Shown: positions 1 to 6,819, numbered from the stretch's first letter. The stretch: 11,590 bases of DNA from JAVBKB01 sp031554275 (GCA_031554275.1 JAVBKB010000147.1:1-11590), one strand, 5' to 3'. The notes: generated by a model from the letters alone, not told the origin. A program made the numbers and translations.

Positions 1-162
1 TCTCGCTGCATGCAAAACAACCAATTTTCCAAATCGTTTACCCATAATTTCGCTGTGGCGATTTATTGAAATTTCGTTTCTTAAGCATCCACAACTATTG
101 CAATCCCCGCGCCTCAGAACTATCGTTGTCGTTTCTCTATCGTTTCCGCAGTCACACTGGAG
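1..162 (-). pseudogene. Fragment of a zinc-ribbon (CDCG/SCGCL) mobile-element type protein
   Basis: The minus strand is open from about 162 to the left edge. At 156-82 it translates to a block with CDCGN near the start and SCGCL about 20 residues later, four to five cysteines spaced like a zinc ribbon. It continues into MGKRFGKLVVL (met codon at 45-43). From family knowledge, alternation of a GxRFGxLxVL strand with a CDCG...SCGCL ribbon is typical of phage and intron-type HNH/AP2-like DNA-binding proteins. An in-frame stop at 165-163 lies just upstream, there is no start codon with a ribosome binding site before the cysteine block, and the ATG at 45 has no Shine-Dalgarno either. I therefore read this as a decayed or truncated remnant rather than a live gene, but the rest lies outside the window. 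The exact family is inferred from the cysteine pattern only. Confidence 0.45.
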
Positions 163-231
163 TTACGAGAAAGATTGTTAAGTTTGTTCCGGGAGACGAA
201 AAAATTTCATCAAATAAAGGAGTGGGATAAA

Positions 232-699
232 ATGTTGTCGATTAAAACAAGCATTCTCATTATTATACCAACTTTAATATTAGCGCCTTTGGTTTTCATT
301 TCTATAAAATTGTATTTCGAGGTATTTCATGATATAAAAAAATCTATTAAAGAAACTATATTGTTTTTAAAAATTGTTTTTAAATATCCAAGTTATATGG
401 TTGGTATGGTAAGACCGGAAAGATCGAAAATAATTATTCGTGTAAAGAAAGATAAATCCGTTGATCAAAAACTTAAAGAAAAAATCATAAACATATTGAA
501 CTCAGATAAAAAACTTTACTTTCTATTTGCTAAGTTTATTATCACTTGTCTTCCTGAAGCAATCGAGGCTTTTAGTTTTATTTTGTCAGAAGAGACCGCG
601 GAACAAGAAGAGATTATAGAGAGCGAAATCATAAGCGAAGTGTACCAACAAATTCCTAGCCCTCCGTTTTTTAAAACATCGTTTAAGCTAGCTGTTTAA
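232..699 (+). CDS. Small hypothetical protein with one N-terminal membrane segment
   Basis: 155 residues from ATG 232, chosen because AAAGGAG sits at the right distance upstream; the in-frame TTG at 175 has no such site. Residues about 6-30 are strongly hydrophobic (ILIIIPTLILAPLVFI) and look like a membrane anchor or uncleaved signal. The rest is soluble, rich in lysine, with a glutamate-rich stretch near residues 125-140. I do not recognise the family and can see no catalytic motif. It lies between a mobile-element remnant and a bidirectional terminator, in a region without recognisable housekeeping genes, so accessory origin is likely (inference). A short membrane-anchored product is the most that can be said. 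Confidence 0.6.
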   Translation: MLSIKTSILIIIPTLILAPLVFISIKLYFEVFHDIKKSIKETILFLKIVFKYPSYMVGMVRPERSKIIIRVKKDKSVDQKLKEKIINILNSDKKLYFLFAKFIITCLPEAIEAFSFILSEETAEQEEIIESEIISEVYQQIPSPPFFKTSFKLAV

Positions 700-710
700 T
701 AAACGAAAAT

Positions 711-735
711 AACCACCTCAATCGAGGTGGTTTTC
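711..735. terminator. Bidirectional terminator between convergent small genes
   Basis: Perfect 9-bp stem 711-719 (AACCACCTC) with 724-732, loop AATC, flanked by T-rich sequence on the right and A-rich sequence on the left. It serves the 232-699 gene; on the other strand the stop codon of the 718-1005 gene lies inside the stem. Confidence 0.8.
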
Positions 736-1005
736 TATTTCGAATGATACCAATCTCACTATGTCTCCAGTAGTTCTAAATAATAATTTACACATAAACA
801 TACAATCGCTATCTGTACATATTGCAGACATCGTAAATTCGTTCCAGCCTTTGTTTTCATCCACTACCTTAAACCATGTCTTAAGCTTCTCAATATCCCT
901 GCTTGTATATCCTTCGCCTCTAACTGGGATCAGCTTATCAAATATGTCCTCTAGTAGATCATCCTCAATCACTTCTTGCCTAATAAATTCTCTAAGTGTT
1001 TTCAT
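718..1005 (-). CDS. Hypothetical 95-residue acidic protein
   Basis: 95 residues from ATG (1005-1003). The product is acidic and soluble, with two or three cysteines in the middle (CTDSDCMFMCKL); no membrane segment or known domain is recognised. There is no Shine-Dalgarno sequence before the start. Instead TATGCTAAAAT, an extended -10 box on the minus strand, ends six bases before the ATG, so the message could be nearly leaderless. The stop codon overlaps the shared terminator at 711-735, which supports a real transcription unit converging on the 232-699 gene. Function unknown; a chance ORF cannot be excluded. Confidence 0.5.
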   Translation of the reverse strand: MKTLREFIRQEVIEDDLLEDIFDKLIPVRGEGYTSRDIEKLKTWFKVVDENKGWNEFTMSAICTDSDCMFMCKLLFRTTGDIVRLVSFEIENHLD

Positions 1006-1008
1006 GTT

Positions 1009-1016
1009 TGTATTTT
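1009..1016 (-). promoter_or_regulatory. Putative extended -10 box for the 718-1005 gene
   Basis: On the minus strand TGC-TAAAAT (TGnTAnAAT-like) ends about six bases before the ATG at 1005. A start site seven bases downstream of the box would fall on or next to the initiation codon. No convincing -35 box is visible. Confidence 0.3.
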
Positions 1017-1058
1017 AGCATATGTATGAAACTAACTTGAACATGCAAAAATAACTCT

Positions 1059-1408
1059 ATGGCTAAAATAATTTTAATAACTGAAGACACCGAATTAGAA
1101 ATAAAATTAATCGAACTACTCGCAGTAGATGGACACACGATAACCAATATAGTCCGATCAATAGACGAGACTTACACTGTTGACGTCTCTGGCATCGACA
1201 TAGTAATTGCCGAGGCATCGTTTAATAAGCAAGAGACTGAGATGGGTATTCCGCAGATGCGATTGGTGGTATGCCTGTCACTTACGATGTTGCGATCATG
1301 TGTTATAACTTAGGTAAGCCAGAAACCGAAAAAGGTAACAAAAAGGTAACGCACAGACATAAAAAGAGGGTTTCGAGCGTAGAAGATGTTACACCTAAAA
1401 ACGCTTGA
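1059..1408 (+). pseudogene. Receiver-like protein interrupted by a frameshift
   Basis: The first frame starts MAKIILITEDTELEIKLIEL and resembles the first strand and helix of a response-regulator receiver domain, with the acidic ED pair in place; this resemblance is weak. After about residue 60 (near 1231-1245) it runs into low-quality sequence and stops at 1313. The -1 frame is open from 1241 to a stop at 1406-1408 and reads DGYSADAIGGMPVTYDVAI, then a basic lysine-rich tail. A single indel in 1228-1245 would join the two into a protein of about 115 residues. There is no clear Shine-Dalgarno before ATG 1059. The tail overlaps a long inverted repeat (1368-1413). I call it a decayed accessory gene; a programmed shift or sequencing error are alternatives. 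Confidence 0.45.
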
Positions 1409-1413
1409 AACCC
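1368..1413. repeat. Long imperfect stem with 20-nt loop
   Basis: 1368-1380 (GGGTTTCGAGCGT) pairs with 1401-1413 over 13 positions with one G-U wobble; loop 1381-1400. It is not followed by a T-run, so it is not a classic terminator. It is followed directly by the palindrome CCTTTGCAAAGG (1412-1423). It covers the end of the broken receiver-like ORF. Confidence 0.6.
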
Positions 1414-1456
1414 CTTTGCAAAGGCGTGTTTATATACTATCGTAAAAGATGTTACA
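1378..1456 (+). repeat. Direct repeat CGTARAAGATGTTACA, two copies 63 bp apart
   Basis: 1378-1393 and 1441-1456 match at 15 of 16 positions. The first copy begins in the stem at 1368-1413 and runs into its loop. No gene covers the second copy. The remainder of 1409-1540 shows no gene I can support. Confidence 0.5.
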
Positions 1457-1543
1457 GCTACAAAAACAATGCCGATCATTATGGAAGTTAGAAAATAAAT
1501 TGTCAGCTGATATCATAAGTCGAATTGACTAAGTAAAGAAATC

Positions 1544-1587
1544 AGAAGCTATTCAATAATTACAAAATTATTGGATGGCTTCTTTTT
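1544..1587 (+). terminator. Intrinsic terminator upstream of tepA
   Basis: AGAAGC (1544-1549) pairs with GCTTCT (1578-1583); above a 4x4 internal loop CAATAATT (1554-1561) pairs with AATTATTG (1566-1573) with loop ACAA; TTTT follows. It insulates tepA from the accessory region on the left. What transcript it ends is not clear. Confidence 0.75.
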
Positions 1588-1702
1588 GTGTCTGTCAGCC
1601 CTTTCAATATTACTTCTAAAACAATTAACAATTGCTAATACTAATTGATGTTGTAGTGAAATTGAGACAAGCAAGTAGCAGGATAACGCTGTGGAGGTAG
1701 CC

Positions 1703-2377
1703 ATGGAAAATCAAAGTAACAATCAGGATTTGGTAGCAAAGGTTGATCAATTGATGGCAAGTAACACAAATGAGAAACCATCTGATTCACCAATTCATTG
1801 TTTAGCTATTATTGGTCAAGTAGAGGGACATATGCAGCTTCCCCCACAAACGAAGACAACAAAATATGAGCAAGTCATTCCTAACCTAGTGGAAATTGAA
1901 CAGGACCCAAATGTGAAAGGGCTTCTCGTCATTTTAAACACAGTGGGTGGAGATGTCGAAGCAGGACTGGCGATCGCAGAGATGATTGCTTCTTTGTCAA
2001 AGCCCACCGTTTCAATTGTGCTTGGTGGGGGTCACTCAATTGGGATTCCGATCGCAGTTTCGTGTGACTTTGCCTATATGGTACCGTCAGCAACTATGAC
2101 GATTCACCCAATCAGGCTTACAGGAATGATAATAGGTGTCCCACAAACATTTGAATATCTTGAGAAAATGCAGGATCGAGTCATTCACTTTATCGTCCAG
2201 CATTCAAAAGTAAATGAAGATGAGCTGAAAAGAATGATGTTCGCTCAAGGCAATCTTTCAAGAGATATCGGAACGAATATTGTTGGAGAAGAGGCTGTTA
2301 GAACTGGGCTAATCGATGCAATAGGCGGCGTAAGTCAAGCAATTCAGAAACTAAATCAATTAATAGGAACGCCCTAA
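1703..2377 (+). CDS. tepA: TepA, ClpP-like serine peptidase (translocation-enhancing protein family)
   Basis: 224 residues from ATG 1703, preceded by GGAGGT; the in-frame GTG at 1691 lies before that site and is unlikely. The ClpP/crotonase fold is visible: VILNTVGGDVEAGLAIAEMI (about 76-95) is the oxyanion-side segment, GGGHSIGIPIAVS (108-120) holds the likely nucleophile Ser112, and TIHPIRLTG (133-141) supplies the likely catalytic His135, followed by GVPQTFEYLEKM and the C-terminal GTNIVGEEAVRTGLIDAIGG. This pattern, with GHSIG rather than the ASMG of true ClpP, identifies TepA/YmfB of Bacillus, reported to degrade processed signal peptides and aid protein export at the membrane. Length matches the family. 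It is monocistronic between terminators at 1544-1587 and 2381-2428. Confidence 0.92.
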   Translation: MENQSNNQDLVAKVDQLMASNTNEKPSDSPIHCLAIIGQVEGHMQLPPQTKTTKYEQVIPNLVEIEQDPNVKGLLVILNTVGGDVEAGLAIAEMIASLSKPTVSIVLGGGHSIGIPIAVSCDFAYMVPSATMTIHPIRLTGMIIGVPQTFEYLEKMQDRVIHFIVQHSKVNEDELKRMMFAQGNLSRDIGTNIVGEEAVRTGLIDAIGGVSQAIQKLNQLIGTP

Positions 2378-2380
2378 CCG

Positions 2381-2428
2381 AAAAACAAGGTGAATTGTCA
2401 TGTTATAGACAATTAGCGCCTTGTTTTT
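2381..2428. terminator. Bidirectional terminator between tepA and hsp20-like gene
   Basis: AAAAACAAGG (2381-2390) pairs with 2419-2428, enclosing a second stem AATTGTC (2393-2399) with GACAATT (2408-2414). T-run on the plus side and the A-run opposite make it usable from both directions; the convergent minus-strand gene ends at 2429. Confidence 0.85.
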
Positions 2429-2839
2429 TTACTCGATATCAATTGTTTTTGATTTCTTTGATTTAGGGATTTTTACAATTAGTAATCCATCCTGATAATT
2501 TGCTCGAACATTGTCTTCGTCAATTGGTGAGTGGAAAGTAAATGACTTGTCATGTTTTTTTTGAGGATCGTCGGTTTGATAAAAAATTTTGAGTTTATTC
2601 CCAGTTAACTCTAATGTAATGTCTTCCTTCTTTATACCAGCGATTTTTGCAGAGAGTGTGTACTCGCTCTCGGTTTCAGCCCAATCCAGTGTAAATGGAT
2701 TATTAATTGAAACATTGTGAAAAAAATGCTCAATAGATTGAAAAAAATCATTTCCGAATTTTTTTTGGATTGAGTTATCAATTCTTTTTGCTAAATTTTG
2801 AATTTGCTCTTTTATAGTAGGGCTTTCTTTCGAATCCAT
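2429..2839 (-). CDS. Small heat shock protein, alpha-crystallin (Hsp20) family
   Basis: 136 residues. ATG 2839 is chosen because AGGGGG lies seven bases upstream; the TTG two codons earlier is too close to that site. The N-terminal region (about 1-45) is variable and rich in phenylalanine and glutamine. The alpha-crystallin domain follows: FTLDWAETESEYTLSAKIAG, KKEDITLELTGNKLKIFYQ, and near the C-terminus the signature VRANYQDGLLIVKIPK (A-x-x-x-x-G-L-hydrophobic then IPK). The family are ATP-independent holdases; in Bacillus, members include CotM/CotP-like spore proteins and YocM, and I cannot tell which is the closest relative. It follows a 64-codon ORF on the same strand by about 11 bases and probably shares its transcript, with a terminator directly behind it. 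Confidence 0.88.
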   Translation of the reverse strand: MDSKESPTIKEQIQNLAKRIDNSIQKKFGNDFFQSIEHFFHNVSINNPFTLDWAETESEYTLSAKIAGIKKEDITLELTGNKLKIFYQTDDPQKKHDKSFTFHSPIDEDNVRANYQDGLLIVKIPKSKKSKTIDIE

Positions 2840-2850
2840 TTGCAATCCCC

Positions 2851-3045
2851 CTAAAGTATCCTCAAAAATAATTTACTCGCAATGGCATGTATTGGTTCAG
2901 AAAAGTTAATCATTTTGGCACCATATTCTGTTTTATCGATAATCAGTACTGAAAATATTCGAAAATCACGATTTGGGATTACTAATCGAAATTGTTGTTG
3001 GAAATGCAACTCAAAACTCGCTAAGTTTCCCAGATACTTCGTCAT
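2851..3045 (-). CDS. Hypothetical 64-residue protein upstream of hsp20-like gene
   Basis: 64 residues from ATG 3045, preceded by AGGAA three bases before the start. It is basic, with several aromatic residues and a hydrophobic patch (RIFSVLIID); no domain is recognised. Its stop (2853-2851) lies just before the Shine-Dalgarno of the hsp20-like gene, a spacing that fits translational coupling in a two-gene operon. A small hairpin, GGAAAG (3055-3060) with CTTTCC (3068-3073), sits in the leader just upstream of its ribosome binding site. Whether it is conserved cannot be judged here; it could be a chance ORF within the hsp20 leader. Confidence 0.45.
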   Translation of the reverse strand: MTKYLGNLASFELHFQQQFRLVIPNRDFRIFSVLIIDKTEYGAKMINFSEPIHAIASKLFLRIL

Positions 3046-3106
3046 AAATTCCTAGGAAAGTCCCGCTTTCCTTCGTAAATTATTCCTCGTCATTGAAAAT
3101 TTTATC

Positions 3107-3147
3107 GGGAGTTTTAAGTTGCATTTATAACGACGATTAGGATAAAG
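3107..3147. repeat. Left copy of a 41-nt dispersed inverted repeat
   Basis: Matches the reverse complement of 11550-11590 at 37 of 41 positions. Shared blocks are TTAAGTTGCATTT and ATTAGGATAAAG. Identity stops just past 3147. It lies between the divergent 64-codon ORF and cotD. It is not itself palindromic. Confidence 0.75.
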
Positions 3148-3169
3148 AGCGGAATGGGTTTTTGACCAG

Positions 3170-3198
3170 TACAAATTGTTTGAAAAGTTCATATCCTA
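3170..3198 (+). promoter_or_regulatory. Sigma-K-like promoter of cotD
   Basis: CATATCCTA at 3190-3198 fits the mother-cell sigma-K -10 pattern CATAnnnTA; TACA at 3170-3173, 16 bases upstream, fits the mACm -35 element. The distance to the cotD start (3236) is suitable. The spore-coat product supports mother-cell expression. Confidence 0.55.
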
Positions 3199-3235
3199 TA
3201 GATGAAACTTGATAAATATTGAAAGGAGAATATTT

Positions 3236-3511
3236 ATGTTCCCTAATATGTTTGGGTGTAGACCACCGATTCCAGTGCCTGGGTGTTGTGCTACCAATGT
3301 ATGTCCGCCAGTTATTCATCCGCCAATTAATTATATAAAGCAAAACCAATTCACACATGTAGTGCCACATATTCATCCAGTGAATGAAACCACTATGAAT
3401 ACGCATGTGTATCAAAATCAGCATTTCTTCCCTCATCAATATCAAATGATGAACAATGCTGTTAGTCAGCAAAGTTTTTATGGCTCACCATTACCGAGAG
3501 CCGGTTGCTAA
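3236..3511 (+). CDS. cotD: CotD-like inner spore coat protein
   Basis: 91 residues from ATG 3236, chosen because AAAGGAG lies seven bases upstream; the in-frame ATG at 3209 has no such site. The sequence is low in charge and rich in His, Pro, Asn, Gln and Cys: CRPPIPVPGCC near the N-terminus, then VVPHIHPVN and HFFPHQYQ, and a final GC. The VPHIHP and H-aromatic-FPH blocks are shared with Bacillus CotD, a small coat protein made late in the mother cell and packed in the inner coat. The sequence is a little longer than the roughly 75 residues of B. subtilis CotD. It is monocistronic, with a sigma-K-like promoter upstream and a strong terminator downstream. Confidence 0.85.
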   Translation: MFPNMFGCRPPIPVPGCCATNVCPPVIHPPINYIKQNQFTHVVPHIHPVNETTMNTHVYQNQHFFPHQYQMMNNAVSQQSFYGSPLPRAGC

Positions 3512-3521
3512 CCTAATCATG

Positions 3522-3557
3522 ATGAAATGCCGAATTAAAATTTGGCATTTCATTTTT
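3522..3557 (+). terminator. Terminator of cotD
   Basis: 14-bp stem (one G-U) between 3522-3535 and 3540-3553, loop TAAA, followed by TTTT. Confidence 0.88.
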
Positions 3558-3604
3558 AATCATTTTATTTTGTGACAAAGTCTAAAAAAATTTTTTTAGT
3601 ATAG

Positions 3605-3664
3605 TATAATATTCAGGAAACTAGGTTAAGTGGAATTGACATTGCGCCTTTTTTTTGAAAGAAT
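3605..3664 (+). promoter_or_regulatory. Candidate sigma-A promoter elements for gpsB
   Basis: A perfect TATAAT lies at 3605-3610 without a good -35. A perfect TTGACA lies at 3636-3641, 17-18 bases before the poor -10 candidate AAGAATA (3659-3665). Either could drive gpsB; choice is not possible from sequence. Confidence 0.35.
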
Positions 3665-3697
3665 AAATAAGATAATTAATTTTGAGGAGGGTGTACA

Positions 3698-4012
3698 TTG
3701 AATACACTAACTGTTGAACAAATTTTGGAAAAAGAATTCAAGAGTGGTATGAATGGATATAAAAAAGATGATGTGGATGCTTTTCTAGATGCGGTCATTA
3801 AGGATTATGAAGAATTTAATATGGAAGTCGGACGCTTATTTCAGGAAAATGAGAACCTTCGGAAACAAGTGAAAGAACTTAATCGTGCCATTCAACTGAA
3901 GCATCAAGACACGCAACAAAAAATGGTAGGAAATCCAACGAATTTTGATATTATCAAACGGATTTCGAATTTAGAAAAAGCAGTGTTTGGTAGTATGATT
4001 CACCGCGAATAG
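3698..4012 (+). CDS. gpsB: GpsB, cell-division/cell-wall coordinator
   Basis: 104 residues from a TTG start at 3698 with GAGGAGGG upstream. The N-terminal DivIVA/GpsB domain is clear: TVEQILEKEFKSGMNGYKKD then DVDAFLDAVIKDYEEFN, followed by a coiled coil (about 40-70, LFQENENLRKQVKELNRAI) and a short linker with a C-terminal helix NFDIIKRISNLEKAVFG, the trimer-forming part of the family. GpsB shuttles between side wall and septum and docks penicillin-binding proteins at the inner face of the membrane. Its place directly upstream of rnpB and rlmL is the conserved Bacillus order (ypsB-rnpB-ypsC). The rnpB promoter begins immediately after its stop codon. Confidence 0.96.
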   Translation: MNTLTVEQILEKEFKSGMNGYKKDDVDAFLDAVIKDYEEFNMEVGRLFQENENLRKQVKELNRAIQLKHQDTQQKMVGNPTNFDIIKRISNLEKAVFGSMIHRE

Positions 4013-4013
4013 A

Positions 4014-4022
4014 TGTTATAAT
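4014..4022 (+). promoter_or_regulatory. Extended -10 promoter of rnpB
   Basis: TG-T-TATAAT (4014-4022), a perfect extended -10 box, starts two bases after the gpsB stop codon. It predicts an RNA start near 4029, the base of helix P1. Confidence 0.7.
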
Positions 4023-4027
4023 GCTAC

Positions 4028-4430
4028 AGACGTCTGGATAATTGCTGTGAAAGGTAATACCTTACATAGAGGAAAGTCCATGCTCGCACTGTCCTGAGAT
4101 GGCAGTAGTGTTCGTGCCTAGTGAAAAAATAAGCTAGGGCAGTTTGAAGGGACTGACGGCGGGAAGCACACCTAAGAACTTATTGTTTATGGTCTGCACC
4201 CTGAAAGTGCCACAGTGACGTAGCTTGCAGGAAACTGACAAGGTGGAACGGGTAAACCCCACGAGCGAGAAACCCAAATTAGGTAGGGGAACTTTTCTGA
4301 AGGAATTGAACGGAGGAAGAGTCAGAGAAATCTGAAGATAGATGATTGTCACCTTAGTACGAGGCTAAATGAACTTTGTTCAAAGCCGTTCGCAGTGCAA
4401 AGGAACAGAACATGGCTTATAAGACGTTAC
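4028..4430 (+). ncRNA. rnpB: RNase P RNA, Bacillus (type B)
   Basis: The ribozyme subunit of RNase P, which removes 5' leaders from pre-tRNA. Recognised from the universal blocks AGAGGAAAGTCCATGCTCGC (from 4070), GTGTTCGTGCCTAG, AAGCTAGGGCAG, CTGAAAGTGCCACAGTGACG, GGTAAACCCCACGAGCGAGA with AACCCAAATT, GGTAGGGGAAC, AGATAGATGATTGTC and, near the 3' end, AGTACGAGG and ACAGAACATGGCTTATAAG. Helix P1 is formed by ACGTCT (4030-4035) with AGACGT (4422-4427), which sets the approximate ends. Length and the layout of the conserved blocks fit the B-type RNA of Firmicutes. It is relevant to this locus because it could process the 5' ends of the tRNA-like RNAs at 9.9-10.1 kb. Confidence 0.97.
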
Positions 4431-4443
4431 CTTCATACAATTT

Positions 4444-4470
4444 GCTTTCTTTGGTAAGAAAGCTTTTTTG
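4444..4470 (+). terminator. Terminator of rnpB
   Basis: GCTTTCT (4444-4450) pairs with AGAAAGC (4457-4463), loop TTGGTA, followed by a T-run. Confidence 0.88.
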
Positions 4471-4524
4471 TTTTTGTTACTCATGCAAATTGGTTGATAA
4501 TTGATAGGATTGAAGGGATTTATA

Positions 4525-5658
4525 ATGATGTATACTTTAATTGCTACAGCCGCAATGGGACTAGAGTCACTTGTTGCTGATGAAGTCAAAGCATTGGGAT
4601 ATGATTGCACAGTTGAAAATGCTAAAGTGATTTTCCAAGGAGACGAGCTTGCAATTGCCCGTGCCAATTTATGGCTTCGTACTTCTGATCGCATCAAAAT
4701 ACTTGTTGGCGAATTTACTGCAAACACTTTTGATTCGCTTTTTGAAAGTACAAAGGCTCTACCATGGGAAGAGTACATAGAAATCGATGGCGAGTTTCCT
4801 GTATCAGGAAAGTCAGTGAAATCAACGTTATTTAGTGTTCCTGACTGCCAGGCAATCGTGAAGAAAGCGATTGTCGAACGGTTAAAAAAAGTTCATAACC
4901 AAACAGGATTTTTGAATGAGACAGGTGGATTGTATAAGATTGAAGTTTCGATCCTCAAAGATAAAGTGAGTTTAACAATTGATACTAGTGGTGTTGCCCT
5001 TCATAAACGAGGATACCGTATTGAGCAAGGAGAAGCACCTTTGAAAGAAACTTTGGCAGCAGCTCTTGTTCTGCTTACGAAATGGTCGCCAGATCGCCCT
5101 TTTATAGATCCGTTCTGTGGTTCAGGTACAATCCCAATCGAAGCTGCTTTAATTGGCCAGAATATTGCTCCCGGATTTAATCGTGATTTCATTTGTGAAA
5201 CATGGAAATGGATGCCGAAAGCTGTTTGGGATGACGCAAGGGAAGAGGCAGATTCAAAAGCAAACTATGATCAAGAGTTAGACATAATAGGCAGTGATAT
5301 TGATCATAAGCTTATTGAGATAGCAAAAGAAAATGCTGCAGAAGCTGGTTTTGCTGACCTTATCCAATTTAAGCAGATGCAGGTAGCAGACCTTACAACT
5401 AAGAGAGACAATGGAGTAATTGTGGGCAATCCACCCTATGGCGAAAGAATGAGCGAACTTCCACAAGTAGAAAAGATGTATATAGAAATGGGACAAGCAT
5501 TCAAGAAGTTAGCAACATGGTCTATCTACATCATTACTTCACATGAAAAGTTTGAAGAATTCTTTGGTCAGAAAGCTACGAAGAAACGTAAGCTGTTCAA
5601 TGGATTTATTCGTACTGACTATTATCAATTTTGGGGTAAACGTAAGCAAAGTGAATAG
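4525..5658 (+). CDS. rlmL: THUMP-domain RNA guanine-N2 methyltransferase (RlmL/YpsC)
   Basis: 377 residues from ATG 4525, chosen for AAGGGA six bases upstream; the TTG at 4501 has no site. An N-terminal ferredoxin-like/THUMP region (about 1-155, starting YTLIATAAMGLESLVADEVK) presents RNA, and a C-terminal Rossmann methyltransferase carries FIDPFCGSGTIPIEAA (SAM-binding motif I), IIGSDID (motif II) and VGNPPYGER (motif IV, NPPY). This is the YpsC/RlmL family; in E. coli the homologous domain methylates G2445 of 23S rRNA, and in Bacillus it is a stand-alone enzyme without the RlmK domain. Position after rnpB is conserved in Bacillus. A bidirectional terminator follows at 5764. Confidence 0.93.
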   Translation: MMYTLIATAAMGLESLVADEVKALGYDCTVENAKVIFQGDELAIARANLWLRTSDRIKILVGEFTANTFDSLFESTKALPWEEYIEIDGEFPVSGKSVKSTLFSVPDCQAIVKKAIVERLKKVHNQTGFLNETGGLYKIEVSILKDKVSLTIDTSGVALHKRGYRIEQGEAPLKETLAAALVLLTKWSPDRPFIDPFCGSGTIPIEAALIGQNIAPGFNRDFICETWKWMPKAVWDDAREEADSKANYDQELDIIGSDIDHKLIEIAKENAAEAGFADLIQFKQMQVADLTTKRDNGVIVGNPPYGERMSELPQVEKMYIEMGQAFKKLATWSIYIITSHEKFEEFFGQKATKKRKLFNGFIRTDYYQFWGKRKQSE

Positions 5659-5763
5659 ATTTATGTGAGCCAAACTTGATTTGATATTGATTTGCGGAAA
5701 ATTTAGTGTGTGGATATTCGGGTGCTTTGTTTAAGCTTGCTCCCAATGACCAAATTCAACTGA

Positions 5764-5805
5764 AAAATGAGATTTCGCCTACAAAGGCAATATCTCATTT
5801 TTTTG
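5764..5805. terminator. Bidirectional terminator between rlmL and WYL gene
   Basis: AAAATGAGAT (5764-5773) pairs with 5792-5801; inner stem GCCT (5777-5780) with AGGC (5785-5788), loop ACAA. T-run after the plus-strand arm and A-run before it, so it also ends the minus-strand WYL operon. The rest of 5659-5856 shows nothing else. Confidence 0.88.
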
Positions 5806-5856
5806 GTTTTGCAGTGAACTTTCGGCTCCAGCCGCTATTCAGAGTTCGGATGGTTT

Positions 5857-6819
5857 TCATTGTAACAAAGAAACCTGATTACTAACACGGGTTCTGATTT
5901 GGTTTAGAAAAGATTCAGGTCCTAACACTTTCACAACAGGTCCAAATCCAAGAATACGAATAAGCAGCTCGGTTTCTTCTTCTTTGTCATAGAATATTTG
6001 ACAAAGATAACGGTCGTTAACTTCATCATACTCCGTGATTTTTTCCCAAGAGGCAAATTGGAGCATACAACGTTCCAAAGCATTTCGTTCCTGCGAAATT
6101 TCTAGTAGAATTGGGTTTTGTGATTTTGATTGTTCGAAAAGCGCTTTGACATTATACTCATCCGTTTTGACTTTTGGACTCACGCTTTGTATTCGTGATA
6201 AATTCAAAGTCATTTTCCGACATCCATTGTTATGAATGAGGCCTGCCAGTAAGCGGAATTTATTGTCCTTTTCTGAGTAGCTAATTTTCCAAGGTATGAA
6301 TTCATTCGAAATAAGTGAACCTTTCGCACCTTGGTATTCAACAATTAACACTTCCTGTTGTACACATGCTTGAATAATTGCTTGAAAGTGACTAATATAA
6401 GTTGGATCAGCAAAGTCATCTCCATCACTAGCAACATCTACATAACAAATTTGATCATCTAAGTATAATGGTGATACATCCTTTAGCAAATGTTCCAACG
6501 CAGTTAATTCCGATTTATCTAGAAATAGTTGAATCCGCTTATCATGTAATAAAGCCTGTAACCATGACTTTTCTAGATTGGTGAGCGGACGCATGGCAAT
6601 AGGTGAGGATAACTTCGAATAATATTGCTCGTTATTTTCCTTTAGCAAATCCCATTCCTTTGAGAAAAGTTTTGGCAATAGGTGAAATGCACTTTCATAG
6701 AAAGCATTCTCATGTGTGAACTTCTCCAATTCTTTCCTCGACATACCATTCGTTGCTTGCACAAGGATTTTCTCTAGAACTGTGTAGTAACACCCATATA
6801 CTTCAGAAAACAATTCCAT
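5857..6819 (-). CDS. WYL-domain regulator with C-terminal WCX extension
   Basis: 320 residues, AAGGAG eight bases before ATG 6819. The N-terminal 60 residues are helical and could form a divergent helix-turn-helix (GMSRKELEKFTHENA), but I would not call it firmly. The WYL core spans about 156-212: IVEYQGAKG, FIPWKISYSEKDNKFRLLAG and MTLNLSRIQSVSP, the Sm-like barrel that binds nucleic acid or nucleotide ligands in this family. The C-terminal WCX part (235-318) has the typical LLIRILGFGPVVKVLGPESF. It is the second gene of a two-gene minus-strand operon with another WYL protein 59 bases upstream; a paired arrangement recalls PafB-PafC, whose WYL domains sense single-stranded DNA. Being divergent from rtcB, it is a likely regulator of the RNA-repair genes (inference). 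Confidence 0.85.
   Translation of the reverse strand: MELFSEVYGCYYTVLEKILVQATNGMSRKELEKFTHENAFYESAFHLLPKLFSKEWDLLKENNEQYYSKLSSPIAMRPLTNLEKSWLQALLHDKRIQLFLDKSELTALEHLLKDVSPLYLDDQICYVDVASDGDDFADPTYISHFQAIIQACVQQEVLIVEYQGAKGSLISNEFIPWKISYSEKDNKFRLLAGLIHNNGCRKMTLNLSRIQSVSPKVKTDEYNVKALFEQSKSQNPILLEISQERNALERCMLQFASWEKITEYDEVNDRYLCQIFYDKEEETELLIRILGFGPVVKVLGPESFLNQIRTRVSNQVSLLQ

Noticed and set aside
3137..3472. Minus-strand ORF of 111 codons opposite cotD
   Set aside because: Mirror of the His/Asn-rich cotD codons; no ribosome binding site and cotD has a full expression signal set.
4134..4778. Minus-strand ORFs across rnpB and the start of rlmL
   Set aside because: They overlie a recognised ribozyme and a well-supported methyltransferase gene.
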